Source of the DNA: Lonepinella sp042468235
GTDB lineage: Bacteria; Pseudomonadota; Gammaproteobacteria; Enterobacterales; Pasteurellaceae
Direction of reading: 5' to 3'
DNA: 64,000 bases
Assembly (NCBI RefSeq): GCF_042468235.1
Contig: NZ_CP170386.1
Span: 62,001 to 126,000 of the forward strand
Made by a program: the position numbers and the translations under genes. Below the pieces are notes generated by a model. The model was not told the DNA's origin, ran no database searches, and worked only from the letters and a program-made list of their open reading frames with translations. Below, piece by piece: positions 16,738-25,242 of this stretch. Numbering within the stretch: position 1 is the first letter of the stretch; each line of letters opens with the position of its first letter.

Positions 16738-17476
16738 ATAGGTTGTATCGCTATACAACACTGTCTTATCGGTATCTGGGACAAATTTTCGTTTCAATAA
16801 ATTCTCAAAATGATGACTATTTTCTTTATCTCAATTACGTCATTTAGGTGGTTGTTTACTAAATAATCCTAGCTTATTCATCCGGTTACGAATTAGCAAC
16901 CCCACATGAATATCTTCTTCGCTTAATTTACTGCGAATTGAACGTTTCCCTATTGAACCACGACTTTGTTTGAACATAGCGTTGATTTTACCTTAAGTGC
17001 GGTGTATTTTGGTGGCTTTTTTGCTTATTTCAACTGAACGTAATACACACGCTCAGACACATCAAATAACGCACAAAGCCGTTTTATGCCATGCGATTTT
17101 AACGTTTGGATCGCTTGGTAGTGTTGTCTTCGATTTTGACATTAAAATTGCAGTAGCCTTTTTTAGAATTTCTTTGTTCTCTTCAAGAATCTGAATCCGA
17201 TTTTCTAGCTCACAGATCCGATGTTGCTCAGGCTATAGCGGTTTAGCTTCAGCTAATAATAACCGTGACTTTCTGCTTCAACCTGTTCTATTCAACGACG
17301 CAGAGCTGTTTCACCGAGATCTAATTCTTTGCAAGCCTGCGCAATTGAATATTCTAGTTCAGTAACGAGTTTTACCTCTTCAACTTTAAACTCAGGGCTA
17401 AATATTCTTCTTTTCCTTCTGTTATTCATGATTTTTCCACATTAAGTGTTGTTATTTTACCACTTATTGAGGACTG
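16738..17476 (-). mobile_element. Degenerate IS3-family insertion sequence
   Basis: On the minus strand, orfA starts at ATG 17429 and reads MNNRRKRRIFSPEFKVEEVK until a TGA at 17292-17294, where related proteins have a Trp (ALRRW). Other frames carry NKEILKKATAILMS (end of orfA) and then SRGSIGKRSIRSKLSEED and KRKFVPDTDKTVLYSDTTY, which belong to orfB. Stops and frameshifts break both, and the DDE catalytic part is missing, so it cannot transpose. It occupies the spacer between divergent kdgR and kduD. The only uptake-signal core of the accessory block is inside it, near 16995. Confidence 0.78.
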
Positions 17477-17559
17477 CTAGATTAGTGTATCACTACATAG
17501 TTTATCCTAAAATTTATTAGATAGTCACTATTTTTTATGAAATACCGACTTATTTTATA

Positions 17560-17574
17560 TAAAACAATGTTTCA
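17560..17574 (+). promoter_or_regulatory. Putative KdgR operator upstream of kduD
   Basis: TAAAACAATGTTTCA fits the published KdgR consensus TRAAAYRNYRTTTYA at every position and is flanked by A/T runs as in known sites. A weaker second site (TGACATGATGTTTCT, 17604-17618, 13 of 15 matches) overlaps the -35 region. Together they fit repression of kduD by the neighbouring KdgR. Confidence 0.7.
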
Positions 17575-17602
17575 TTTTTAATAGAAATGTGTTTTAATTT
17601 GT

Positions 17603-17631
17603 TTGACATGATGTTTCTATCATGATAATTT
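17603..17631 (+). promoter_or_regulatory. Putative sigma-70 promoter of the kdu operon
   Basis: A perfect TTGACA -35 (17603-17608) is followed after 17 nt by TAATTT (17626-17631); GATAAT two bases earlier is an alternative -10 at 15-nt spacing. Transcription would begin about 50 nt before the kduD ATG. The second KdgR-like site overlaps the -35 element. Confidence 0.6.
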
Positions 17632-17691
17632 AAGAGCATCAAGTGGTATTTAGAGCACTTATTACAACTACCAAGATAGAGGAATTTGGAT

Positions 17692-18447
17692 ATGAATAAC
17701 TTTGATTTAAAAGGTAAAACAGCAATTGTTACTGGATGTGATACAGGTCTTGGACAAGGAATGGCTGTAGCTTTAGCAAGAGCGGGGTGCAATATTGTTG
17801 GTGTAAATCTTATTGAACCAGCTGATACTAGAAAAATGATTGAGTCTTTAGGTCAGAAATTTATCAATATTGAAACCAATCTTATGCATCAAGAAAATAT
17901 ACCTTTTATATTAGATAAGGCGTTATCAACTTTTAAACAAATAGATATATTAGTCAATAATGCTGGAATTATTAGACGTGAAGATGCTATTGAGTTCACT
18001 GAACAAAATTGGGACGATGTTATTAATATTAATTTAAAAACAGTTTTCTTTTTTTCTCAAGCTTTAGCTAAACAATTTATTAAACAAGGAACTGGTGGGA
18101 AAATCATCAATATTGCGTCAATGTTATCTTTCCAAGGAGGAATTAGAGTCCCATCTTATACTGCATCAAAAAGTGCAGTAATGGGAATTACTCGGGCAAT
18201 GGCTAATGAATGGGCTAAGTTTAATATTAATATTAATGCAATAGCACCTGGTTATATGGCGACAAACAATACAGCAGCATTAAGGGCTGATCTTGAGCGT
18301 AGTCAAGAAATTTTAGATCGTATTCCTGCTGGAAGATGGGGAACTCCAGATGATGTAGGTGGCCCTTGCGTGTTCTTAGCTTCACCCGCATCAGATTATA
18401 TTAATGGCTATACAATAGCTGTTGATGGTGGATGGTTAGCAAGATAA
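17692..18447 (+). CDS. kduD: 2-dehydro-3-deoxy-D-gluconate 5-dehydrogenase
   Basis: KduD reduces 2,5-diketo-3-deoxygluconate to 2-keto-3-deoxygluconate with NADH. This 251-residue short-chain dehydrogenase has the cofactor motif TGCDTGLG (14-21), the NNAG motif, and the active-site SYTASKSAV with YxxxK. The C-terminal YINGYTIAVDGGWLAR is typical of KduD. I start at ATG 17692, which has AGAGGA 8 nt upstream, rather than at TTG 17686. kduI follows after 30 nt. Codon use is visibly AT-rich. Confidence 0.9.
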   Translation: MNNFDLKGKTAIVTGCDTGLGQGMAVALARAGCNIVGVNLIEPADTRKMIESLGQKFINIETNLMHQENIPFILDKALSTFKQIDILVNNAGIIRREDAIEFTEQNWDDVININLKTVFFFSQALAKQFIKQGTGGKIINIASMLSFQGGIRVPSYTASKSAVMGITRAMANEWAKFNININAIAPGYMATNNTAALRADLERSQEILDRIPAGRWGTPDDVGGPCVFLASPASDYINGYTIAVDGGWLAR

Positions 18448-18477
18448 TTTTGAGATTAATTTATATAGGAGATTGCT

Positions 18478-19317
18478 ATGAAAATTTACCATAATATTCA
18501 TCCGTTAGATTCTAAAGGATATGATACAACTCGTTTGCGTGAAGAATATTTATGTCCAAATTTATTTGAAAAAGGTTCAATTAATGTAGTTTATAGTCAT
18601 ATAGATAGATTGGTTGCTATTGGTGTTATACCAAATAAAGAAACATTAAAGTTAGATGATTTTATAGATAAAAAACAATTTGGTACAAATTATTTTCTTG
18701 AGCGTAGAGAGTTGGGGATAGTAAATTTAGGTGAGAAAGTAGAGGTTAGATATAAAGGTGGTAGTTATATTTTAGAACATTTAGATGCTTTATATTTATC
18801 TAAAGAAACTGAATCTATTGAATTTCTGTCTCTGACTGATTCTGAAAATAATTATTTATATTGTTTAAGTAGCCCTGCTCATCATAAATATGATAATCAA
18901 TTAATTAAACAAAGTGATGCAAAAGTCATTAAATTAGGATCTCAAGAAAATGCTAATGCGAGAACTATTTATCAATACATTCATCCAGATGTAGTTCGTA
19001 CATGTCAATTGTGTTTAGGTGTTACTCATTTAGAATCTGGGAGTGTTTGGAATACTATGCCGGCCCATACCCATGTAAGAAGAATGGAAATTTATCTATA
19101 TTTTAATATAAAGCCTTCACAAGTTGTATTCCATTTTATGGGAGAACCTTCAGAAACTAGACATATAGTTCTTAGAGATAAACAAGCCGTATTTTCACCA
19201 AGTTGGTCTATTCATTCTGGTTGTGGCACTCAAAATTATAGTTTTGTATGGGGAATGGCTGGAGAAAACCAAACTTATGATGATATGGATTTTATAGATA
19301 TGAATGAAATTAAATAA
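18478..19317 (+). CDS. kduI: 5-dehydro-4-deoxy-D-glucuronate isomerase
   Basis: KduI isomerises 5-keto-4-deoxyuronate, the product of unsaturated uronate breakdown, to 2,5-diketo-3-deoxygluconate, the substrate of KduD. The 279-residue cupin has the zinc ligands at H197, H199 and E204 (HTHVRRME) and H246 (SIHSGCG), each one position after those of the E. coli enzyme. A good TAGGAG precedes the ATG. No pectate lyase or unsaturated glucuronyl hydrolase lies in the window, so the source of its substrate is not shown here. Confidence 0.94.
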   Translation: MKIYHNIHPLDSKGYDTTRLREEYLCPNLFEKGSINVVYSHIDRLVAIGVIPNKETLKLDDFIDKKQFGTNYFLERRELGIVNLGEKVEVRYKGGSYILEHLDALYLSKETESIEFLSLTDSENNYLYCLSSPAHHKYDNQLIKQSDAKVIKLGSQENANARTIYQYIHPDVVRTCQLCLGVTHLESGSVWNTMPAHTHVRRMEIYLYFNIKPSQVVFHFMGEPSETRHIVLRDKQAVFSPSWSIHSGCGTQNYSFVWGMAGENQTYDDMDFIDMNEIK

Positions 19318-19356
19318 CTTTCTAATACCAATATGAGATCAATTAAGGAGATTATT

Positions 19357-20346
19357 ATGTTTAATATTAAATTATTAAATAAGTTATTCCAATCAGCAGT
19401 AATTATGGGCGGATTATGTTTAACATTAACAGCTAATGCTGCAACAGAATTAAAAGTTGCGTTTAATCAGTCGGATAAACATCCACAATATAAAGCATTA
19501 CAATATTTAAGTGAAAATCTCTCTAAAGAAACAGATGGTCGCTATAAATTAAATGTTTATCCTAATGAATTATTAGGGAATCAAAGAGCTTCTTTAGAAT
19601 TAGTTCAGAATGGTGCTATCCAAATGGCAATAGTTGCTAATCCCTTAGTTGAAAATTATGATAAAACGTTTTCTGTTATTGGTTTACCTTATATTTATAA
19701 TTCTTTAGAGCATCAAGAAAAAGTATTTACAGGAAATGTACTAAATGAATTATTTTCATCAACAAAAAAATTTGGATTTGAGGTTCTAGGAGCATATACA
19801 GCAGGTGCTCGTAGTATATACACAAAAAAATCTCCTGTTAATTCAATTTCGGATTTGAAAGGAAAGAAAATTCGAGTAATGCAATCTGATACGATGACAA
19901 AAATGTTATCTTGTATGGGAGGCACAGGGGTTCCAATGAATCAAGGCGAAGTATATACAGCTATTCAGCAGGGAGTTTTAGATGGTGCTGAAAATAATGA
20001 AATTACATATATGGATTTAAAACAATATGAAGTTGCTCCATATTATTCTCGAACAAAACATTTAATGGTTCCAGATCTTTTAGTTGTTAGTGAGCAATTT
20101 TTGTCTAGTATGTCCCCAAATGATCAAGCGACACTAAAACGTTTAGTAAAAGATAGTATTAATAAAGAATATCAGTTGTGGCGGGAACAGGTTGTAGTGG
20201 CTGAGCAATTTGCGAAAGATAAAGGTGCAGAGTTTGTAGAAGTAGATATCAAACCATTTCAAGATAGTTGTAACACACTACAAAGTGATTTAATTATTAA
20301 TGGCTCTCAAAAAGAGTTATACAATAAGATTATTTCTTTAAATTAA
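19357..20346 (+). CDS. TRAP transporter substrate-binding protein (DctP type), kdu cluster
   Basis: A 329-residue periplasmic binding protein of a tripartite ATP-independent transporter. The signal peptide ends at about ANA (residue 28) before ATEL. The DctP signatures KGKKIRVMQSD and AIQQGVLDGAENNE are present; the Arg in the first normally holds the substrate carboxylate. I start at ATG 19357 (AAGGAG upstream), not at 19333. Given kduI and kduD upstream, the ligand is probably a uronate or an unsaturated uronate product, but that is inference. A strong hairpin follows the gene. Confidence 0.88.
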   Translation: MFNIKLLNKLFQSAVIMGGLCLTLTANAATELKVAFNQSDKHPQYKALQYLSENLSKETDGRYKLNVYPNELLGNQRASLELVQNGAIQMAIVANPLVENYDKTFSVIGLPYIYNSLEHQEKVFTGNVLNELFSSTKKFGFEVLGAYTAGARSIYTKKSPVNSISDLKGKKIRVMQSDTMTKMLSCMGGTGVPMNQGEVYTAIQQGVLDGAENNEITYMDLKQYEVAPYYSRTKHLMVPDLLVVSEQFLSSMSPNDQATLKRLVKDSINKEYQLWREQVVVAEQFAKDKGAEFVEVDIKPFQDSCNTLQSDLIINGSQKELYNKIISLN

Positions 20347-20355
20347 TTTCATATT

Positions 20356-20388
20356 AATCCAGGATATTTATATATTCTGGATTTTTAT
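20356..20388 (+). terminator. Intercistronic hairpin between TRAP binding protein and membrane genes
   Basis: AATCCAGGATAT (20356-20367) and ATATTCTGGATT (20372-20383) form a 12-bp stem with one G-U pair and loop TTAT, followed by a T-rich run. It can act as a partial terminator or 3'-end stabiliser, giving more binding protein than membrane subunits. Confidence 0.7.
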
Positions 20389-20401
20389 TAAGGAGATTAT
20401 T

Positions 20402-20887
20402 ATGTTTAATAACATAAAGAAATTTGTTGATAAAACAATGGAATATTTATGTATATTAATAGTTCTGCTTATGTGTATTCTTGTAACATATCAGGTTATT
20501 ACAAGATATGTTTTTGATCAACCTAGTTCTGTAAGTGAGATATTATCTAGATATTTATTTATTTGGCTAGTTCTATTTGGTGGAGCCTATGTTTTTGGCT
20601 TAAGAGAGCATATGTCAATATCTTTTTTAAAACAAAAATTATCTAATAAAGTCCAAATATATCTTGATATGTTATCTGAGTTTATTATCGCAATATTTAC
20701 ATTTACCATAATGATATTAGGTGGATACAGTATTACTTTGCGTCAAATGTTACAAATGGACTCATCACTGCAATTGCCAGTTGGTATTATTTATAGTGCC
20801 ATACCAATAGCAGGTATCATAATGATTTTCTATTTTATTTATAATGAAACAATTTTATTAAAGAAATTAAAAGAGTTACAACAATAA
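20402..20887 (+). CDS. TRAP transporter small membrane subunit (DctQ type), kdu cluster
   Basis: A 161-residue membrane protein with four hydrophobic helices, as expected for DctQ. It has the conserved VTYQVITRYVFD and SRYLFIWLVLFGGAY segments seen in the YiaM/DctQ family. AAGGAG precedes the ATG. The large subunit gene follows after 10 nt. Confidence 0.88.
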   Translation: MFNNIKKFVDKTMEYLCILIVLLMCILVTYQVITRYVFDQPSSVSEILSRYLFIWLVLFGGAYVFGLREHMSISFLKQKLSNKVQIYLDMLSEFIIAIFTFTIMILGGYSITLRQMLQMDSSLQLPVGIIYSAIPIAGIIMIFYFIYNETILLKKLKELQQ

Positions 20888-20897
20888 GGAGTTTATT

Positions 20898-22202
20898 ATG
20901 GATATGGCAACTATTGCAGCTCTCGTTATGCTAATAGGTACAGTGTTTTTTTTAGTCATAGGCACGCCGATTAGTATTAGCGTCGGAATATCTTCATTTG
21001 CAGCTATGCTTGTAATTCTTCCTTTTTCAGGAGCTATAGTGACATCGTCTCAACGTATTTTTGTTGGGTTAGATTCCTTTGCATTATTAGCAATTCCTTT
21101 TTTTATCCTAGCTGGAAATATTATGAATAGAGGGGGAATAGCTTTAAGATTAATTAATGTATCAAAAATTATTAGCGGTAGTTTTCCTGGTTCATTGGCT
21201 CAAACTAATACCGTGGCTAATATGCTATTTGGTTCAATCAGTGGCTCAGGTGTGGCTTCTGCAGCTGCTGTTGGTGGCATTATGTCCCCAATACAAAATA
21301 AAGAAGGCTATGATCCTAAATTTAGTGCTGCAGTAAATATTGCGTCAGCTCCAACCGGTATGTTAATTCCACCAAGCAATACACTTATAGTCTATGCAAC
21401 AGTAGCTGGAAGCGTATCGGTATCGGCCCTTTTTATGGCTGGTTATATACCTGGGATATTATGGGGTGTTGGCGTAATGCTAGTGGCTGGATTTATTGCA
21501 AAAAAACAAGGATATACCCATAAAAATACCATAACATTCAAAGAAAGTTGTAAAGTATTATTGGATGCGCTTCCTAGTTTATCATTAATTTTTATTGTTA
21601 TTGGTGGGATATTAGGAGGAATTTTTACTGCAACAGAGGCATCAGCAATTGCGGTAGTATATTCATTATTTTTAAGTTTTTGTTATAGAAACTTATCACT
21701 GAAACAACTACCAAAAATATTTTTAGATACGGCCAAAATGTCAGCAATTGTGATTTTTATGTTAGCAACATCATCTATAATGTCCTGGGTAATGGCATTT
21801 GCTCAAATACCCTCTATTATTGCAAATAGCCTATTATCTATAACAGAAAATCCAATTTTGATCTTATTAATTATTAATGTTGTATTATTATTTGTTGGAA
21901 CATTTATGGATCCAACCCCAGCAGTTTTAATTTTTACACCTATATTTTTACCTATTTGTATGAGTTTAGGAATGGATCCTGTACATTTTGGCATACTTTT
22001 AGTATTTAATCTTTCCTTAGGTACAATAACGCCACCTGTAGGTCCAATTCTGTTTACTGGATGTAAAGTTGCAAATATTGAAATTGAAGATGTTATAAAA
22101 ATGTTACTTCCTTTTTTTGCTATAATTTTTATTGTATTAATGTTAGTTACTTATATACCATCGATTTCAATGTTTGTTCCTAAATTAATGGGATTAGTAT
22201 AA
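20898..22202 (+). CDS. TRAP transporter large membrane subunit (DctM type), kdu cluster
   Basis: A 434-residue DctM/SiaM-type permease with about twelve membrane segments, which imports the substrate with sodium. The conserved GSISGSGVASAAAVG and PTGMLIPPSNT segments carry the Na+ and substrate sites of the family, and FVGTFMDPTPA is a later signature. It ends the kdu cluster; broken IS30 sequence follows. No terminator is obvious after the stop. Confidence 0.9.
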   Translation: MDMATIAALVMLIGTVFFLVIGTPISISVGISSFAAMLVILPFSGAIVTSSQRIFVGLDSFALLAIPFFILAGNIMNRGGIALRLINVSKIISGSFPGSLAQTNTVANMLFGSISGSGVASAAAVGGIMSPIQNKEGYDPKFSAAVNIASAPTGMLIPPSNTLIVYATVAGSVSVSALFMAGYIPGILWGVGVMLVAGFIAKKQGYTHKNTITFKESCKVLLDALPSLSLIFIVIGGILGGIFTATEASAIAVVYSLFLSFCYRNLSLKQLPKIFLDTAKMSAIVIFMLATSSIMSWVMAFAQIPSIIANSLLSITENPILILLIINVVLLFVGTFMDPTPAVLIFTPIFLPICMSLGMDPVHFGILLVFNLSLGTITPPVGPILFTGCKVANIEIEDVIKMLLPFFAIIFIVLMLVTYIPSISMFVPKLMGLV

Positions 22203-22266
22203 TTAGTAATTTATTATGCTTGAATTGGTGAAAAGTAAATTCTTGGACTCATAATGATCATCAGAA

Positions 22267-22446
22267 TACATCCGAAATCGTTTGAAGCTAGAAAAGAGTG
22301 AATATTTAATTAGTTATAATAAGGTTTATCGTGGTGTAATTCCCATTAGCCATCATTTAACAGAACGGCCTAAAGAAGCAAATGAATGTTCTCGCATTGG
22401 TGATTGGGAAGCAGATATCGTGCTGGACGTGGCTTCCTGTAAATGA
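22267..22446 (+). mobile_element. IS30-family transposase fragment
   Basis: In frame from 22267, the sequence reads YIRNRLKLEKSEYLISYNKV and later LTERPKEANECSRIGDWEAD and IV, before a TGA at 22444. This matches the centre of IS30-family transposases, where RPxEVxxRxRxGDWEGDTI contains the first catalytic Asp. There is no start, no C-terminal half and no clear inverted repeat. It closes the right side of the kdu cluster. The rest of the 22203-22612 gap holds no gene that I can see. Confidence 0.75.
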
Positions 22447-22568
22447 GCTAATGTTTTATTAAAAATTACTAAACGTTCAAGCCATTTTGGTTGCATATAT
22501 CTCCATGTGAGTAAACGCCATGTTAGGCCTCTACTGGGATTTTGACAAGGCTAGAAATTTAGAAAAAA

Positions 22569-22602
22569 CCGCGGTGAAAAATTTCTCTATTTTTTCACCG
22601 CA
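22569..22602. terminator. Terminator after eda
   Basis: CCGCGGTGAAAAA and TTTTTTCACCGC pair around a short loop, directly after the eda stop codon on the minus strand. It is the same hairpin type as after mnmA, apaH and upp. Confidence 0.8.
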
Positions 22603-22612
22603 ATTTCAGTCA

Positions 22613-23251
22613 TTATTTCACCAATTCCACAGCCTCTCTCGTCAAGCGCCCAATTTCATCCCACTTTTTCTGCTTGATCAAGGCTTTTTCTACAAACCAA
22701 GATCCACCACAAGCGACCACATTTGGAATGGCGAGATAATCTTTAATATTGGTAGTAGAAATTCCCCCTGTTGGCATAATTTGCAAATTGCCGTAAGGGC
22801 CTAGCAAGGCTTTAATCATTTTCACCCCGCCACTGGCTTCCGCTGGGAAGAATTTTACTGCGGTGATGCCAAGCTCTAATGTCGCTTCAATGGACATCGG
22901 ATTATTCACCCCTGGGGTGATTGGCAAGCCTAAATCTTGGCAAAGTTGCACAATTTTGGGGTTAAATCCTGGTGTGACGATCGCATCTGCTCCAGCGTTT
23001 TTGGCAGCGACCACTTGTTCTGCTGTCAGCACGGTACCTGCTAGAATTAACACATCTGGATAATGTTGACGGACAAGACGAATGGATTCTTCAGCAGCGG
23101 CTGAGCGAAATGTGATTTCAGCCACTGGCAAGCCGTTGTCAGACAAAGTCTTAACTAAGGGTAAGATATCTTGTGCATCATCTACTGCGATAACAGGGAC
23201 GACTTTTAAGGTTTTTAATTTTTCAATCAGTTGTTCGGTTGTGTAAGCCAT
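22613..23251 (-). CDS. eda: KDPG / KHG aldolase
   Basis: Eda splits 2-keto-3-deoxy-6-phosphogluconate into pyruvate and glyceraldehyde 3-phosphate. The 212-residue protein has the class I motifs PVAEITFRS (Glu near 41), ILAGTVLT, VTPGFNP and the Schiff-base lysine in AVKFFPAEASGG. It is the last gene of the minus-strand sugar-acid operon, 46 nt after the dehydrogenase gene, with AAGGA before its ATG. It could serve both the kdu route and an Entner-Doudoroff route. No edd is in the window. Confidence 0.94.
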   Translation of the reverse strand: MAYTTEQLIEKLKTLKVVPVIAVDDAQDILPLVKTLSDNGLPVAEITFRSAAAEESIRLVRQHYPDVLILAGTVLTAEQVVAAKNAGADAIVTPGFNPKIVQLCQDLGLPITPGVNNPMSIEATLELGITAVKFFPAEASGGVKMIKALLGPYGNLQIMPTGGISTTNIKDYLAIPNVVACGGSWFVEKALIKQKKWDEIGRLTREAVELVK

Positions 23252-23297
23252 AGTGTTTCCTTAATTAAAGTGGTTGCGTAAAATTCTAATCAGTTGG

Positions 23298-24275
23298 TCA
23301 GCTTACTTGCATAATATTCACTAAATTCTTTTTAGGCTTGTCAGGTTTTAAAGCCATAATAAGATTATTAATTGCACAATCAACCATTAAGTTTCGTGTT
23401 TCTTGTGTAGCAGACCCTATATGGGGTAATAAAACGACATTATCTAACGCCAATAAAGGAGAATCCAACGATAAAGGTTCAACTTCAAATACATCTAATC
23501 CTACCGCTTTAATGGTTTTATTTTTTAATGCCTCAATTAATGCTTTTTCATCGACTATTTTGCCACGAGAAGCATTAATTAAAATAGCCGATGATTTCAT
23601 TAAATTTATTTTTTCTTTTGAAATGAGTTTTTCTGTGGTTGGTAATAATGGCAAAGTCAAACAAACAAAATCAGATTGAATTAATAACTCATCTAGGGAA
23701 GCGTAAGTTGCTTGAAATAATTGTTCTGCCTCCGTATTTCTTCTATTACTGGTATAGATGATTTTCATATTAAAGCCACAAAAAGCTCTTTGAGCAACAG
23801 ATTTACCAATTCTCCCCATTCCAACAATACCAATCGTTTTATGATGAACATCATTACCATAATATTGAGAACCAATACTTTTATTCCATTTTTTCTCTTT
23901 AATGAGTAAAGATAATTCAACAGCTCGGCGAGCCGTCATTAGTAATAACATAAAAATGGTATCGGCTGTGGTATCCGTTAATACATCAGGGGTATGCATT
24001 AGTCTGATATTGCGTTGATTAAGAATATCTAAATCAAAGTTATCATAACCAACTGAAATCGTTGATATCGCTTTTAAATTAGGTGCTTGCTCTATCCATT
24101 CTTTAGGAATTTTTTTACTTGCCCCAATCATGCCATCAGCAATTTTTAATACTCTCAAAAAAGATTTTATATTATCTTCATTTATACCATCAAAATAAAA
24201 TAAATTAAATTCTTGCTCTAAAATCTTCCGTTTTTCTTCGGGAATATTTTTATATAGAATTACATTCTTTTTCAT
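23298..24275 (-). CDS. ghrB: D-2-hydroxyacid dehydrogenase, GhrB/2-ketogluconate reductase type
   Basis: A 325-residue NAD(P)-dependent D-isomer dehydrogenase. The Rossmann motif is GIVGMGRIGKSVA (about 149-161), and the catalytic Arg, Glu and His are in NASRGKIVDE, VFEVEPL and LPHIGSAT. GhrB-type enzymes reduce 2-ketogluconate, glyoxylate and hydroxypyruvate. Beside a KguK-like kinase and a LacI regulator it most resembles the reductase of 2-ketogluconate pathways, acting on 2-ketogluconate or its 6-phosphate. The exact substrate cannot be read from the sequence. Confidence 0.82.
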   Translation of the reverse strand: MKKNVILYKNIPEEKRKILEQEFNLFYFDGINEDNIKSFLRVLKIADGMIGASKKIPKEWIEQAPNLKAISTISVGYDNFDLDILNQRNIRLMHTPDVLTDTTADTIFMLLLMTARRAVELSLLIKEKKWNKSIGSQYYGNDVHHKTIGIVGMGRIGKSVAQRAFCGFNMKIIYTSNRRNTEAEQLFQATYASLDELLIQSDFVCLTLPLLPTTEKLISKEKINLMKSSAILINASRGKIVDEKALIEALKNKTIKAVGLDVFEVEPLSLDSPLLALDNVVLLPHIGSATQETRNLMVDCAINNLIMALKPDKPKKNLVNIMQVS

Positions 24276-24288
24276 TTTATTTCTCTAA

Positions 24289-25227
24289 TTAATAATTGCC
24301 TAATTGTTGTCTGTTAGGTAATCCATCACTATCTCCGACGGATTGGATTGCTAATGACGCAATATAATTCCCCCTACGCACAGCATCTTCAATAGATTTC
24401 TTTTCTAATAAAGCACTTATTATACCAACAGCAAACCCATCTCCAGCCCCCACAGTATCAATCACATTTTCTACTAGTTGAGCAGGAATAATATTTTGAT
24501 GATGATTTTTATCTTTAAAATAGGCGCCCTCTTTTCCTAATTTTATAATGACTATTTCAACCCCATTTTTTAAATAAAAATCCGCTATCTGTTCAGGCTC
24601 ATTTAACGATGTCAGTATTCTCCCTTCTTCTATACCAGGTAAGAACCAATTTGACTTGAACGCCAGTTGATTTGTTTTATGCACCATGTCATCTGTACTT
24701 TTCCACAATGATGGTCTTAAATTAGGATCAAAAGAAACAGTCTTTCCTAAATTTCTCATAAAATCTGAAGTATATAATGAAAGTTGATAAGACGATTCTG
24801 ATAAGGCTGCCAAAATCCCTGTTAAATGTAGGTGTCTAGCGTTGTGGAAATGTTCTTTTGAGAAGTCATTTATTGACAGAAAACTTGCCGCAGAATTTTT
24901 ACGAAAATACTCTACTTTTGGATCTTTTCCATTTATTTCTTTAGATTTAATTAAAAAACCTGTTGGATGATCATTATCGGTCACCACAAGATCGTGACTA
25001 ATTTTTTCTTTTGTTAAATGATTTAATACAAATTGACCAAAAGAATCATTACCTACTCGGCTTAACCAAGCGACATTAAAGTTTAACCGAGCCAATCCTG
25101 TTGCCACATTTAATTCCGCTCCTGCTACTCGCTTAGTAAAATGGTTAACTTCAGATAAATGCCCTAAATCATCAGCCACAAACATTGCCATCGCTTCACC
25201 GTAAGTAATTACATCTAAATTTATCAT
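24289..25227 (-). CDS. PfkB family sugar-acid kinase, probably 2-ketogluconokinase
   Basis: A 312-residue ribokinase-family enzyme with the C-terminal DTVGAGDGFAVG motif holding the catalytic Asp. It would often be named KdgK, but its start (TYGEAMAMFVADDLG), the HPTGFLIKSKE and VEYFRKNSAAS segments and the AFKSNWFLPGIEEGRIL region resemble Pseudomonas KguK as I recall it. KguK phosphorylates 2-ketogluconate. Neighbours (hydroxyacid dehydrogenase, LacI regulator, eda) fit either reading. If it is KguK, the KDG kinase needed by the kdu route must be elsewhere. Confidence 0.8.
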   Translation of the reverse strand: MINLDVITYGEAMAMFVADDLGHLSEVNHFTKRVAGAELNVATGLARLNFNVAWLSRVGNDSFGQFVLNHLTKEKISHDLVVTDNDHPTGFLIKSKEINGKDPKVEYFRKNSAASFLSINDFSKEHFHNARHLHLTGILAALSESSYQLSLYTSDFMRNLGKTVSFDPNLRPSLWKSTDDMVHKTNQLAFKSNWFLPGIEEGRILTSLNEPEQIADFYLKNGVEIVIIKLGKEGAYFKDKNHHQNIIPAQLVENVIDTVGAGDGFAVGIISALLEKKSIEDAVRRGNYIASLAIQSVGDSDGLPNRQQLGNY

Positions 25228-25242
25228 TTTTTATCCTTTATA

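Noticed and set aside
16997..17194. A 65-codon open frame between kdgR and kduD
   Set aside because: It is antisense to the decayed IS3 transposase and is not a gene.
22447..22560. C-terminal half of the IS30 transposase
   Set aside because: No frame here continues the family motifs. The sequence may be scrambled IS or flanking DNA, so I did not extend the element.
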